NCBI GenBank assembly: GCA_963823675.1
Contig: CAWGMT010000012.1
Coordinates: 310,001 to 374,000, forward strand
DNA from: CAWGMT01 sp963823675
GTDB lineage: Bacteria > Planctomycetota > Planctomycetia > Isosphaerales > Isosphaeraceae
Direction of reading: 5' to 3'
DNA: 64,000 nucleotides
Within the stretch, counting starts at the first letter, position 1. Each line of letters starts with the position of its first letter. Below, one piece after another: positions 1 to 10,950 of this stretch. The translations under genes were made by a program, and so were the position numbers. The notes beneath the pieces are model-generated. The model made no database searches. It worked only from the letters and a program-made list of their open reading frames with translations, and had not been told where the DNA came from.

Positions 1-470
1 TTCACATCCTTCTCGCAGCCCTTGCAGCAAAGGTAAAACGATCGACCCATGGCGCTCACCTTCCACGGCTTGCCCATAGAGCCCAAGGGCTCGCCGCTTA
101 CGGGACACGAGAGCTGCTTCATGGCAGCTTGCTGTTCCGCTGCCGGCAGCTCCTTGATCGCGGCAAGCTGCCCGGCGGTGAGGCTGCTCATCCCGGCCGC
201 GGCCTGGTCGCTTTCGACCGTCGGCCCCTCGATTTTCGGACCGCCGTTATCCTTCAGCTCGCCGGTTGTGGCGGGCGCGGCCGTCGCGGCTGACGGCTGC
301 ATCTCGGCCGACATTCCCCCACTCGCCGCATTAACCTGGGTGTTGGGCGCTGCTGCCGGCCCGGCCGCCGGCACCGCTGACGGCGCGGATTGGGTCTGAT
401 CCTCCCCCGCGCATCCAGCCGAGGCGAGCAAGATCAACCCGGTACCGATCAATTTATGAAATAGGTTCAT
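1..470 (-). CDS. Lipoprotein with C-terminal YHS-like Cys motif (cut by left edge)
   Basis: Reading leftward from the ATG at 470, the protein opens MNLFHKLIGTGLILLASAGC, a lipoprotein signal peptide with a lipobox-like SAGC. A long Ala/Pro-rich linker follows (about residues 24-90). The visible C-terminal part contains LSCPVSGEPLGSMGKP and then FYLCCKGCEKDVK, so there is an upstream Cys (CPVSG) and a CCKGC cluster. This arrangement resembles YHS/heavy-metal-binding domains of planctomycete secreted proteins; another such motif is in the gene at 25430-26587. The frame is open to the window edge, so the C-terminus is missing. Metal binding outside the cytoplasm is an inference from the cysteines; the lipoprotein signal is clear. 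Confidence 0.75.
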   Translation of the reverse strand, partial: MNLFHKLIGTGLILLASAGCAGEDQTQSAPSAVPAAGPAAAPNTQVNAASGGMSAEMQPSAATAAPATTGELKDNGGPKIEGPTVESDQAAAGMSSLTAGQLAAIKELPAAEQQAAMKQLSCPVSGEPLGSMGKPWKVSAMGRSFYLCCKGCEKDV

Positions 471-776
471 GGTAGTTGTCTCATGCAGTGGGCGCGAATC
501 GATAGCACTTCCCAAAGCGCGATCGATGGCGCGGGGCCTCGAAGATTATTCCTGATTTTAACCGGCTCCGACACCGGCCGCCAAGTTGACGCTGGATGGG
601 CGTGTGGGCTCGCTCGCTATCGGCATATCCCCCCCGACCACTCAAGGCTCGTTCCAAGCAGAGGCAAAGATTCTGAATCACATCGCGCCCACTCGGTCGG
701 ACAATGCGAGAGCAGGTTCCGTCGGGTGGCTGGGGTCGGCGCCGCGGCGCCACGCCCCCCGGCTCCCCGCGCCGGG
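471..776. other. Intergenic, no gene seen
   Basis: Between the divergent start of the lipoprotein (470) and the 3' end of the exoribonuclease (777). Reading frames present on both strands have no recognisable protein features. It must hold the promoter of the lipoprotein, but I see no convincing -10/-35 pair. Confidence 0.5.
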
Positions 777-1826
777 TCAGTCCGGAGGATGCGCGGGAGG
801 CGACAACGTCAATTCCTCGGCTTGGCCTTTGTACAACCGGCGGTTATCCAGTGCGTAGACCTTCTCGGTGAAGAGGTCTTCGGTCTGGGAGGTCATGATC
901 TCGCGCGCCGCCACGTTGATCTTCGCGTCCATTTCGTCGATGTACGACACGATCAAGGCTTCAATCGTCTGGGGCAACACCGGCGAACCAAACTCGCGCT
1001 TGCCATGATGTGCCAGGATTGCATGCTCCAGAAGGATCAGGAGCTCCTGGGGAAAGCCCTCGATCTTGCTCGCCGCCTCGCGGGCCATGTCGCGGCCCAT
1101 CAGCACGTGGCCGATCAGACATCCCTCCTTGGTATACCGGGCCTCGAGCGGCCGGTACTCCAGCTCGCGAAGCTTGCCGATGTCGTGCAGAATCGTGGCG
1201 GCCACGATGATTCCGCGATTCAACGGCGGTTCGAGCTCGTCGTAATATTTGCCGTAATGGTCGGCCACAAAGGCCGCGATGCGGGTCATGCTCCAGACAT
1301 GCTCGAGCAGGCCGGCGTTGTACGAGTGGTGCATGTTCTGCGCCGCCGGCATTTTCTGGAATAACGAGAGGTTCTCACTCAACAAGCTCTCCACCAGCCG
1401 CTTGAGATGCGGCTGGTTGATGTGGCTGTCGATCAAGCCCTGGATCTTTTTGAGCAGGAGCTCCGGCGCATACTTGCTGCTATCAACCAGGTCGGCGAAG
1501 TTGAACCCGTCGCGGGCGTCGTCGTCGGTCGCGGCGCGGATGCCCAGAAGATCCACCTGCATCCCAAACCGAAGTTCGAGCCGCCCGCGGACGTGAAGGC
1601 GATAGGCGCAGCCGTCGATCCAGGAATCGGCTTCCCTGAAGAAGCGGGTATCATGCCAGAGCATCGCGTCAACGGTCGTCTTCTTGTCGCGAAATTGACA
1701 CTTGAAAAACGGCTGGCCGGACTTGGTCATCGCGCGGGTTTTTCGCACGAGCGCAGCAAAACAGACCGCCTCCTGGCCGTCGACCAAGTCGGACAATTTG
1801 ATGATCACCGTACCGGTCGCCGCCAT
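777..1826 (-). CDS. yhaM: 3'-5' exoribonuclease YhaM-like (OB-fold plus HD domain)
   Basis: A 349-residue protein with an N-terminal OB-type nucleic-acid-binding region (about 5-97, containing GQPFFKCQFRDKKTTVDAMLW) followed by an HD phosphohydrolase-type domain. Visible metal ligands are MHHSYNAGLLEH near residue 166 and HDIGK at 214-218, then HAILAHHG. This order and length match the YhaM/CBF1 family of 3'-5' exoribonucleases acting in the cytoplasm on RNA ends. An upstream ATG exists at 1877, but the ATG at 1826 has an AAGGAG Shine-Dalgarno about 8 nt before it and begins MAATGTVIIKLSDL, which fits the family, so I use 1826. It stands alone, divergent from the FAD oxidoreductase at 2013. 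Confidence 0.88.
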   Translation of the reverse strand: MAATGTVIIKLSDLVDGQEAVCFAALVRKTRAMTKSGQPFFKCQFRDKKTTVDAMLWHDTRFFREADSWIDGCAYRLHVRGRLELRFGMQVDLLGIRAATDDDARDGFNFADLVDSSKYAPELLLKKIQGLIDSHINQPHLKRLVESLLSENLSLFQKMPAAQNMHHSYNAGLLEHVWSMTRIAAFVADHYGKYYDELEPPLNRGIIVAATILHDIGKLRELEYRPLEARYTKEGCLIGHVLMGRDMAREAASKIEGFPQELLILLEHAILAHHGKREFGSPVLPQTIEALIVSYIDEMDAKINVAAREIMTSQTEDLFTEKVYALDNRRLYKGQAEELTLSPPAHPPD

Positions 1827-2012
1827 CGTGCGCACTCCTTCCCTCGATCGCCCGCCCGCCGCTCGCCGTTGCATCACCCACTCGGTTCAGTTTACAACAT
1901 CGGGCATGACAAGTAACGAGTGCGAAAACCGTTGCGGCACTGGACGGGTTCCAAGACGAGTATTCCCGGAGGGTCGCAACGGCCCACTCCCCACTTCATC
2001 CGGAGGCGCTCT

Positions 2013-3614
2013 ATGACGACGACACCTGGAGGCAACCGCCCCACCGCGGCCACGATGGGCAGGCTGGCGCCGGGCGCCCCCTTGAAAACGCTGGTTAGCC
2101 AGCGGTGGGATGCGATCGTGGTGGGAGCCGGTCATAACGGGCTGACCTGCGCGGCCTATCTCGCCCGCGCGGGCAAGCGAGTGCTCGTGATCGAGGCTCG
2201 TGACCGCGTGGGAGGCGCGTGCACAATCGCCGAACCGTGGCCGGGAGTTCGCGTTTCGCCGTGCGCCTACTTGATCGGGCTGCTGCACCCCTTGGTCACC
2301 AGTGAGCTCAGGATGGGCGACTACGGGTTCAAGTGGGCGCCGGCCTTGTCGGGGATGTTCGTTCCCTTCGACGACGGCACGAGCATTCAGCTCTGGGAGG
2401 ACGACGCACTCTGCGAGGAAGAAGTACGGCGCCTGGCCCCGGCCGACCTGGACGGGTGGCGAGCCTTCTGCGCGGTAAAGGGCCGGCTCCGCGATGCGCT
2501 GCGGCCGGAAGGCGACGGCGACGTCTGGGTCGGTCGTGCCCCGACGCGGACGCAGATCGAGCACCGGCTTGACGGCGACGGCGAAGCGAAGAAGTTGCTA
2601 TTCGAATGGTCGATGGTCGAATGCCTCGAACACTATCTGAGCGACGAACGCCTCCAGTGCGCCTACCTGGGACAGGGCGTGATCGGAACCAATGCCAGCC
2701 CCCACGACCCGGGCACCGCGTCGATTCATTTCCACCACCAGTCCGGCCGACTGGGCGGCGTGCCGGGAATGTGGGGTTATGTTCAGGGCGGGATCGGCAT
2801 GGTGTCGTTCATCCTCTCTGATATCGCTCGTGACCTGGGCGCGGTCGTGCTCACGGGAATTCCGGTCGCCCGGATCGTGCCCGGCGCCGGCATCGAGCTC
2901 GAATCGGGCGAGCGAATCGAGGCCGCCTGCGTCGTCTCCAACGCCGATCCGCGGGCGACTCTCCGGATGCTCGGCGACGACGCCGATTCCGCGTGGCGCA
3001 GCCGGGTCGAGTCCGTCCCTCAGGTCGGCTGCACCGTCAAGCTCAACGTCATCCTCAAGGAGCTGCCGAGCTTCAAGGCGCGGCCGGGCACGCGCATGCC
3101 GCATCACCTGGGCCAGATCAACACCCCGCTCTCAAAGCAGGAATGGCGGGATTATCACCCGATCGCACGAGCCGGCGAGCTTCCGCCGCGGCTCTGGACC
3201 GAGCTCTATTTCCAGACCGCGCACGACCCGAGCGTCGCACCCGAGGGCGTCCAAACGATGAGCGTTTTTGCCCAGTATGTGCCCCATACGTTTGCACGCG
3301 GCGATTGGGACAGCCGGCGGGACGAAGTCAAGGAGCTGGCCTTGGGCTCGATTGCCCGTTACTGCGACAATATCCCCGGGGCCCTGATCGACGCCCAGGT
3401 GCTCGGGCCGCCGGATATCGAGCGCGAGGTCGGCCTCACCGGCGGGCAAATCTTCCAGGGTGAGTGCCTGCCTTCGTACATGTGGGATCGACGCCTGCCG
3501 CCGCGCACTCCAATGGCAGGCGTCTTCCTCTGCGGCGCCGCTACCTACCCCGGCGGCAGCGTGATGGGAATCAACGGGCGAAACGCCGCGATGGAGATTC
3601 TGTGCGAGGTGTGA
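2013..3614 (+). CDS. Phytoene-dehydrogenase-like FAD-dependent oxidoreductase
   Basis: A 533-residue flavoprotein. The dinucleotide-binding motif DAIVVGAGHNGLTCAAYLAR lies at about 33-52 and is followed by VIEARDRVGGACT, the FAD-binding signature of the amine oxidase/phytoene desaturase superfamily. The C-terminus carries FLCGAATYPGGSVMGINGRNAA, the typical FAD-contacting tail of PYROXD2/CrtI-like proteins. The frame starts earlier (1920), but the ATG at 2013 follows GGAGG at 2002-2006 with good spacing. The substrate is not readable from sequence; the family includes carotenoid desaturases and many uncharacterised members. No other carotenoid genes are nearby, so I do not assign crt. Confidence 0.85.
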   Translation: MTTTPGGNRPTAATMGRLAPGAPLKTLVSQRWDAIVVGAGHNGLTCAAYLARAGKRVLVIEARDRVGGACTIAEPWPGVRVSPCAYLIGLLHPLVTSELRMGDYGFKWAPALSGMFVPFDDGTSIQLWEDDALCEEEVRRLAPADLDGWRAFCAVKGRLRDALRPEGDGDVWVGRAPTRTQIEHRLDGDGEAKKLLFEWSMVECLEHYLSDERLQCAYLGQGVIGTNASPHDPGTASIHFHHQSGRLGGVPGMWGYVQGGIGMVSFILSDIARDLGAVVLTGIPVARIVPGAGIELESGERIEAACVVSNADPRATLRMLGDDADSAWRSRVESVPQVGCTVKLNVILKELPSFKARPGTRMPHHLGQINTPLSKQEWRDYHPIARAGELPPRLWTELYFQTAHDPSVAPEGVQTMSVFAQYVPHTFARGDWDSRRDEVKELALGSIARYCDNIPGALIDAQVLGPPDIEREVGLTGGQIFQGECLPSYMWDRRLPPRTPMAGVFLCGAATYPGGSVMGINGRNAAMEILCEV

Positions 3615-3623
3615 CCGACACCT

Positions 3624-3749
3624 CTATTCAATGCGGTCTTTGGCCAGGAATTCGTCGGCGTAATGGGAGCCCTCGACAAGCTCCTCATGACGCATCAGTC
3701 CGACGACAGCCAGGAGTACCACCAGCCGGTTATTTTCCCGGCTGAATCA

Positions 3750-3750
<1 letters not shown>
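3624..3750 (-). CDS. Possible 41-residue coupled small protein, one-base frame break
   Basis: The stop codon of the UDP-glucuronate decarboxylase overlaps an ATG (TAATG, 3748-3752). That ATG opens MIQPGK and stops at once, but removing one A from the AAAA run gives a continuous reading of about 41 residues ending NRLVVLLAVVGLMRHEELVEGS, then HYADEFLAKDRIE and a stop at 3624. The coupling and the protein-like composition are the only support. No family recognised. It may also be chance. Confidence 0.3.
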
Positions 3751-4682
<932 letters not shown>

Positions 4683-4774
4683 GATGAGTCCTCCGGACAT
4701 CCAACCCCGACAAGACCTCGCCACTGGCTGACCACCATACAGTCTTGACCGGCCTGCTGGCAACTCCGGAGCGA

Positions 4775-7637
4775 TCAGGGCTTGATGCCTTCCACCAGGC
4801 TCTTGAGAGCGGGCTCGGCCAGAAGCCGTGTAAAGTCGGGCTCGGTGCGGATCGCGACGGGATCGCGGTAACTGTTGCGAATGGCCGCGGCCACGGAATC
4901 GAGCGCAAGCGCCGTTGCCCGGCGACGATGAACAAGATCGGTGCCGCCGGCTGCGCAAGCCGCGAAAGAGCGCGCCAAAGGAAGAAGCACGGCCGGTCGA
5001 TCCGCGTTGGTCCCGAGCAATCCCTCGGCCTTCTTCAGGGCCTCGGCCTGACGGCCCGAATGCGCAGCGCCAGGGCCAGCGCGGCTTGTGCCGGCACGTT
5101 GTGAGGCTCAAACTCTGCTAGCTCCGTCCGGATCTCAAGGGCCGCGCGCGAAAGCGGTACCGCGTCGGCCGGCTTGCCGTGCTTCTGTGCCAGTGCGGCC
5201 AGTCGCTCGGTGCCCTCGGCCATCACGATCCGTTGGGCGGCGTCCTCCGGGTCGCGCTCCAGCACAGCACGGGCATAAGTGAGCGACTCCATAATCGCTT
5301 TCTCGGCCTGGTCGTTACGGCCGATCCGCGCCAGTGCCGCGCCCTGTTCGCCATAAACCGAAGCCAGGTCGGCCTTGAAGCTGAACGATCCGGGATGTTG
5401 GTCGGCCAGCAGCGCGCAAATCTGGACGGCTTCCTCAAAGTGCGGGCGAGCATTCGGCCAATCGCCCAGGTGGCTGTACGCAACGCCCAGCCAGACTTCC
5501 GCCTCGGATGTGTAACTCTCGGCCGACACGTTTTCCGGCTCGGCCTGCGTCCAGGCATGTCGCAGGTCGAGCGCCTTCTGGAACCGGTCGCGAGCCAGGG
5601 CCGGGTGCCCGAGGGCCAGCTCGGCGACACCCTGCTTGACGGCGATGCCCGAAAGGATCCGCTGGTTGTCGGTCTCGCCGTAGTTTCCGCTCTTCGGGTG
5701 CAGCGCGATGTCTTGCTGGATGTTCCAGGCGCGGCCGAATTCGTCGCGAGCCCGCGCGGCGTCGCCCGCTTGCTCCAGGGACATCTCGCCGAGCCGGACC
5801 AGCATGACGCCCAGGTTGGCGCGTGCCATGTCGTTCTCGGGTTGATCGTGCACGATCCGGGAAAGTCGCTCGTAGCCTTGCTGATATTCCCGCCGCGCAT
5901 CGTCGATCTGGCCCAGCCTTCGAAACAAGTCGCCCAGTCGCTGATGAAGCGTTGCGAACGCGAACGGGCTGACCTGCTGGCCCTCGATCCGCTCGGCCAG
6001 GGGCACCATCTCTTTTTGGAGCATCGTCAACAGGTCGTCGCGCAGCCGGTGCCATTCCGCCTCGGTCCCGGCGGGATCGTGCTTGGCCCGCAACCGGCGC
6101 ATCACCTGCTCGCCCAGGTGGATCATCTGGGCGATGGCGTCCTGGGCGATCAACTTCGCAGCCCGTTCCTGGTCCCGGGCGCGTACCTCATTGACCTTGG
6201 CAAGCTCGGCGTTGGCCAGGGCCTCCTGGGCGTTCGATAGGGCCTCCTGGGCGTTGTGCCGGGCGAGCGAGGCGTTTTGACTGGCACTGGCGGCATTGGC
6301 CAGCGCCTTGCGCTCGTTGGCTCGCGCCAGTCTGTAGAGCAAGGTCGAGGTAGCCGCCCAGGCCACGACCAGGATCACCACCAGCCCGCCCAGGGCGGCG
6401 ACTCGCGGATTGCGCCAGCACCAGCGCCAGAGCCATTCGGCCCGGCTGACCGGCCGCGCCAGAATGGGCTCGCCGGCCAGGAACCGGCGCAGGTCCTCGC
6501 CCAGCGCGGCCGCTGTGGCATAACGCTTGGCGGGGTCCTTTTGCAAACATTTGAGGCAAATCGTCTCCAGGTCGCGGGGCAACCTGGGCTGGAACTGGGA
6601 CGGCGGGATCGGGTCCTCCGTGCGCACCTGCTGCAGGGTGTCGAGGATTGACGCCGCACGGAACGGGGGGCGTCCCGTCATGAGCTCGTAAAGCACGCCT
6701 CCGAGCGCATAGATGTCGCAGCGCGGGCCGAGTTCCTTGATTTTCCCCTCGGCCTGTTCGGGCGCCATGTAGCTCGGCGTGCCGAGGATCGAACCGGATT
6801 GCGTCTGGCCGGCGTCGTCTTCGAGCCGCTTGACCAGTCCAAAATCGCTGATCTTGGGCTCGCCACCCGAGGTCAGAAGGACGTTGGCCGGCTTCAAATC
6901 GCGATGAATGATGCCGCGCTGGTGGGCATATTCCATGCCGTCAGCCAGCGCTCGCACGAGGAGCGCCGCCTCGCGCGGGGGCCGGGGCGTGCCGCTGATC
7001 TTCTTGGCGAGGCTATCGCCTTCGACGTATTCGAGCGAGAAGAAGGGCTGGCCGTGATCCTCGCCCACTTCATAGATCTGGACGATATTGGGATGTTGCA
7101 GGTCGGCCACCGCGACGGCCTCGCTGCGGAACCGCGCCAGGTCGGCCGGGCCGTGATGTCCCCCCGCGCCGATCATCTTAAGCGCGACGATTCGCTTGAG
7201 CCCGCGCTGGCGGGCCTTGTAAACAACGCCCATCGCCCCCCGGCCCAGAACTCCCAGGATTTCATAGCCTGCAACCTGCCCCCACCGGCCCGCCGCGGCT
7301 TCCTTCTCGGCATCGGGAATTGTATCGACTTGCTCGCGCGGTACAAACTCGAAGGTAAGGGCCGAAAGCGCCCTCCACGGGTGATGCCCCGCCCAAATCG
7401 GCGATCGTCCGGGCCAGCTCTTCGACGGGGGCCGGACACGGTCCGTCCGCCAACGTCGAGAGGGTCTCGCCCGAAGTGGGCGGGCCGGCTTCATGCAGCG
7501 CCGGCATCCAGGGCGGCGAGACGTCCGTTCCCGGCCATCGTGCTGATCGTCTCGGATGCATCAGGCGCCGCGCCCGGCGCGAAGGTCAACGACGCCTTGT
7601 GATCACCAGTTTCCATCGGCCTGGGGGGCTCACTCAT
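4775..7637 (-). CDS. Membrane Ser/Thr protein kinase with C-terminal TPRs (frame breaks)
   Basis: A Hanks-type kinase: glycine loop GVLGRGAMGVVYKAR, VALKMI lysine, IIHRDLKPANVLL, KISDFGLVK and YMAPEQAEGK are all present, so it should be catalytically competent. After the kinase come one membrane helix (AALGGLVVILVVAWAA), a coiled Ala-rich stretch with NAQEALANA repeats, and about 400 residues of TPR-like helices. The reading frame breaks near 5065-5075: the open frame ends IRAVRPRP, while another frame continues GRQAEALKKAEGLLGTN to a stop at 4775. The N-terminus also seems shifted: MSEPPRPMETGDHKAS starts at 7637 and the frame changes near 7490 and 7370 before the kinase domain. The Arg-rich start at 7494 is therefore unlikely. 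Role: sensing and phosphorylation, target unknown. Confidence 0.8.
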
Positions 7638-7732
7638 CGGGAAATCCGCCAATCGTTCTTGGATGCATCTGAGCCAGCCTCTCTGTTGAATCCGAGGACA
7701 CCTGGAATTCCTCGCTTGTTGCCTGCGCACGA

Positions 7733-8627
7733 TCATCGCAAAAACGGCGGCACCACGCCCTGTACACGAAGGCGCACGTGGTAAACGGCGTCTACCGCGG
7801 TGATTGCCAGGCCGCGGCCATCGGCATCGCCCCAGGCCAGGTTGGAGGGGCGGGCCGGCAAGGCCAGGATCCCCAGGAGACGCCCCGAGGGCTCGAAGAC
7901 CCAGACCCCTTCGGCGACGGCGACGTAAACCCGGCCGTCGCAATCGATTTTCAGCCCGTCCGGTCCGCCCGGCGCGAGCCGGGTCGAGCCGCGCCCAGAC
8001 CCGGCCTGTGCCAATCCGGAGCGTTCCGCCGGCTTCCACCAGAAAGGAACGGACGTGATAACGGGCCGTGTCGCAGACGTAGAGAATTTCCTCGGATGGG
8101 GAAAACGCCAGCCCGTTGGGCTTTTCAAAGTCATCCGCGAGAAGTCGCATCGCGGCTGGACCTGCCGCGCTCGGGTCGAGCGAATAAACGCCCTGGAAGT
8201 GGAGCGCCCGATCGCGCGGCGCAACACCATAGGGTGGGTCGGTGAAATAAAGCCGGCCATCGGTCCGGCACACGATGTCGTTGGGGCTGTTCAAGCACTG
8301 TCCCGACCAGGTCTCGCAAAGCGGCTCGACGCCCGAGCCGTCGCGCGACATTCGCGAGACGCGCCGCCCGTTCTGCTCGCAAAAAGCGATCGCGCCGCCG
8401 GGCATGAAGGTCTGGCCGTTGGCGGCCCCGGTCCGCTCTCGCACCACGTGCACAGACCGGTCGGCTGCGATGCGGTAAGTCCGCTCCGCCTTGATGTCCT
8501 GGAAAAGCAACGTGCCATCGGGGCACCAGAGCGGACCTTCGGTGAACTGGAACCCCTGAGCGAGCCGTTCAACCTCGTCGCCGGCGATCAGTTCCGAGAG
8601 GCCGGCGTTGCGGAGGATCTTGACCAT
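7733..8627 (-). CDS. SMP-30/gluconolactonase family protein (one frame break)
   Basis: A six-bladed beta-propeller lactonase-like enzyme of about 297 residues. Visible family features are FTEGPLWCPDGTLLFQDI (metal-binding Glu and first blade), LNSPNDIV (substrate/metal Asn-Asp) and KPNGLAFSPSEEILYVCDT. The start at 8627 follows AGGAGG by 7 nt and opens MVKILRNAGL. The frame shifts near 7975-7985: one frame ends in ARLDPARAG and the next continues PGGPDGLKIDCDGRVYVA to the stop at 7733. Likely hydrolyses a sugar lactone or similar ester; the exact substrate cannot be told. Lies upstream of the kinase on the same strand. Confidence 0.82.
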
Positions 8628-8710
8628 CCTATGCCTCCTATCGCGGCCGGCATGCCCCGGGGGACCGCTCGCCGTTCTCCGGCCGTCGCATTCTTGGACT
8701 TTCTGTGGTG

Positions 8711-8737
8711 ATGGACGACACGATGGTTTAGTATAAT
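8711..8737 (+). promoter_or_regulatory. Possible sigma70-type promoter for the TPR gene
   Basis: A perfect TATAAT at 8732-8737 with a weak ATGGAC at 8711-8716, spacer 15 nt. It lies in the divergent gap between the lactonase and the TPR protein, about 180 nt before the latter's start. The -10 is good, the -35 poor. Confidence 0.35.
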
Positions 8738-8914
8738 CAGAGTTGCGTGGGTCCGCACTCGCCTTGGGGTGAGGTCCAGACCTTGCGCTCAGCTCGCGGC
8801 AGTGTGTTAAGATCTTGTCGGGGCCGTAGCTCGACCAAGAAGCGGATCGAGCCGCGGCGGGTGCCGCGAGAAGGTCGGTTTGCCCCGGGCTTTGCTTTCC
8901 GGAGGAGCGCCGCG

Positions 8915-10291
8915 ATGTCCTCGGAGTCGGATTCGGCAGATCTGCAACGCGCCAAGACACTCTTTCAATACGGTAACGACGCCACGCTCAAGTCCAATCT
9001 CGACTACGCGATCAATATGTATCGCGAGGCTTGCAAGCTTGTGCCTGATAACATGATGTTCCGCCAGGCGCTGCGGTCCGTCGAGCGGAGGAAATTCAAC
9101 AACGACCCTTCGAAGGTCGGGATGCTGGTCGGCACGCGCAACCAGCCGATTTTGATGCGTGCGCGAGCGGCGCGATCGAAGGGGAATTTCCACCATGCGC
9201 TGGAAGTTTGCGAAGAGGCGTTCGTCAACAATCCGTGGGACGTGGGCGCAGCCCGCGTGGCCGCCGAAGCTGCCGAACAACTCGGGCTCCACCTGGTCGC
9301 TCAGTGGTATGTCGAATCGGTCCAGACAGTTACCAAGGATGGTGATTTCCTCAAGTTCGCCGCGCGGATCCACGAGCTCAATGAAAGCTGGCAGAAGGCC
9401 ATCGCCTGCTGGGAGCTGGTCAAGAAATATCACCCCAACGATCAGGACGCCAACCGCCAGATCAACGCGCTTTCGGCCAGCTCGACGATCAAACGGGCCG
9501 GACTGGAGGACTCGCTCGACCGCCACGCTCAGGCCCCGGTCGAGGTCGCCGAGTCGCTCGACGCCAAGCTCGATCGGCTCAAGCAAGAGCAGCTCTCCCC
9601 GGAGCAGCGGCTGATCAAGGACATTCTGAGCGATCCCAAGGCGATTCACGCCTATCTCGACCTGGCCGACCTGTATCGGCAGCGCAGCGATCTGGAAAAG
9701 GCTGAAAAAGTGCTGGCCAAGGGCATCAAGGCCAACCCCAACGACGCGGTCCTGCTGGCCGGGCTCGAGGACACCCAGATCAGCCGCTTGAAACGGGCGA
9801 TCGAGAAGCAAACCCAGGTCTGCCGCGAGCGGCCCGACGACACGGGAGCCAAGGTCAAGCTCGACCAGTTGACCGAGATGCTCAGCAAGTACGAAGTCGA
9901 GGCGTTTCGCCGCCGCGTGAACGTGCACCCGGAAGACGGGGCCTTGCACCTCCAGCTTGGCATGATCCTCCAGCGCATCGGCCAGCACGATGAGGCGATC
10001 GCCGAGTTCCAGGCGGCCCGCTCCAGCCCCGCCCAGAAGATCAAAGCCCTTTTCCAGGCGGGCTTGAGCTTCGAGGCCAATAGCGCCTGGAAGCTGGCCG
10101 ACCGCAGCTACCGTGAGGCATTGAAAGGCCTGGAAGACGATGACAAGGAAAACTTCAAGGCCCTGCACTATCGTCTGGGACGTGTTGCCGAAGCACTCGG
10201 CAACAACGAGGCGGCCGAGGAACACTACAACGAGGTCGCCGCCATCGACTACACGTATCTCGACGTCGCCGAGCGGCTCCGCCGCTTGTAA
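8915..10291 (+). CDS. TPR-repeat protein of unknown role
   Basis: A 458-residue, charged, all-helical soluble protein. Repeated helix pairs typical of tetratricopeptide repeats are visible: AINMYREACKLVPDN (about 35-50), ALEVCEEAFVNNPWD, KAEKVLAKGIKANPND, HDEAIAEFQAARSS, ADRSYREALKGL and NEAAEEHYNEVAAID. No signal peptide or membrane helix. The frame is open from 8747, but the ATG at 8915 follows GGAGGAG and gives MSSESDSADLQRAK, a natural start for this type of protein. TPR proteins usually act as protein-binding scaffolds; no partner is indicated. The next gene, rpsT, is separated by 365 nt, so it is probably a single transcription unit. Confidence 0.82.
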   Translation: MSSESDSADLQRAKTLFQYGNDATLKSNLDYAINMYREACKLVPDNMMFRQALRSVERRKFNNDPSKVGMLVGTRNQPILMRARAARSKGNFHHALEVCEEAFVNNPWDVGAARVAAEAAEQLGLHLVAQWYVESVQTVTKDGDFLKFAARIHELNESWQKAIACWELVKKYHPNDQDANRQINALSASSTIKRAGLEDSLDRHAQAPVEVAESLDAKLDRLKQEQLSPEQRLIKDILSDPKAIHAYLDLADLYRQRSDLEKAEKVLAKGIKANPNDAVLLAGLEDTQISRLKRAIEKQTQVCRERPDDTGAKVKLDQLTEMLSKYEVEAFRRRVNVHPEDGALHLQLGMILQRIGQHDEAIAEFQAARSSPAQKIKALFQAGLSFEANSAWKLADRSYREALKGLEDDDKENFKALHYRLGRVAEALGNNEAAEEHYNEVAAIDYTYLDVAERLRRL

Positions 10292-10656
10292 TGAACGCCG
10301 CCGAAATGGTATACTCCTACCCGAAATGTCGGCGCAGCCGATCACGGGTTCGGCGCGTTCCGTTCAAGCGGCGGAGCCGCTCGCCTGCGCGGCCGGACGG
10401 TTTTTTGGAACGCGACCGTGGTGTCCATACTAACCCAACGCGCAAGCGACGAGGCCTACGTGGACACGTGCGGAGTTGTTTCGTCTCGGAAGAATTCGAC
10501 CCTCGCTGGCGCAGTTTTGGTGTTGCGCGTTTTGCCGCCCCGCAGGGGCAACGACATACTATAATGTGAACGCGACCGACCGCCGATCGTGCCTCATTTG
10601 CTGGCTTCTCTTTCGTTTCGTCGTCCGCTGATTGTTTCTTTCCAAATAGGAGATTT
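10292..10656. other. Intergenic with dispersed repeat and likely rpsT promoter
   Basis: No gene seen. It contains a copy of a dispersed element (10430-10460, AACCCAACGCGCAAGCGACG) lying inside a hairpin whose arms are GTGTCCA (10421-10427) and TGGACAC (10461-10467). A TATAAT at 10560-10565 with TTGCCG at 10532-10537 (spacer 22, too long) may be the rpsT promoter. The ribosome site AGGAGA precedes the rpsT ATG by 5 nt. Confidence 0.45.
10430..10460 (+). repeat. Dispersed intergenic repeat, copy 1
   Basis: CTAACCCAACGCGCAAGCGA and following bases match, with a few changes, the complement of 52641-52672. The same element at 52.6 kb supplies the last codons of the membrane TPR gene. Function unknown. 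Confidence 0.45.
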
Positions 10657-10936
10657 ATGCCAAGTTCAGCTTCCGCGGCCAAACGGATGCGCCAGGGCGC
10701 AGCGCCGCATGCACAATCGCATCAGCAAGAAAGTCGTGAAGACCCTGATGAAGAAAACCCTGGCTTCGGTGGCCGCCAAGGAATTCGACAAGGCCGCGAC
10801 CGACCTCAAGGCCGCGTCATCCAAAATCGACAAGTGCGGTGCTCGGCGGGTTCTTCATCCCAACACCGCGGCGCGGCGCAAGAGCAAGCTCGCCCGCGCA
10901 TACGCCGCCGCGCTCGCCAAGGCCAAGGGCGCTTGA
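10657..10936 (+). CDS. rpsT: 30S ribosomal protein S20 (one-base frame break)
   Basis: The ATG at 10657 follows AGGAGA and opens MPSSASAAKRMRQ, matching the S20 N-terminus (MPN..SAKKRxRQ). The frame then continues one base out as AQRRMHNRISKKVVKTLMKK, with HPNTAARRKSKLARA near the C-terminus, all characteristic of S20. A single missing base near 10694-10700 explains the split; corrected length is about 93 residues, normal for the family. S20 binds 16S rRNA in the small subunit. Because a ribosomal protein is unlikely to be truly broken, this break is evidence for assembly indels in the whole window. Followed after 14 nt by the HhH-GPD gene, probably one operon. Confidence 0.9.
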
Positions 10937-10950
10937 CCAAAGAAGCGGCG

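Noticed and set aside
483..1364. 293-residue plus-strand reading frame
   Set aside because: Antisense to yhaM, no start signal, no protein features; a high-GC shadow.
5179..6240. 353-residue plus-strand reading frame
   Set aside because: Antisense to the TPR region of the kinase gene.
8807..10345. 512-residue minus-strand reading frame
   Set aside because: Full antisense shadow of the TPR gene, whose Shine-Dalgarno and repeats are convincing.
10368..10407. Rho-independent terminator after the TPR gene
   Set aside because: A 5-bp GCGGC stem and a T6 run exist but are about 20 nt apart, so they do not form a terminator.
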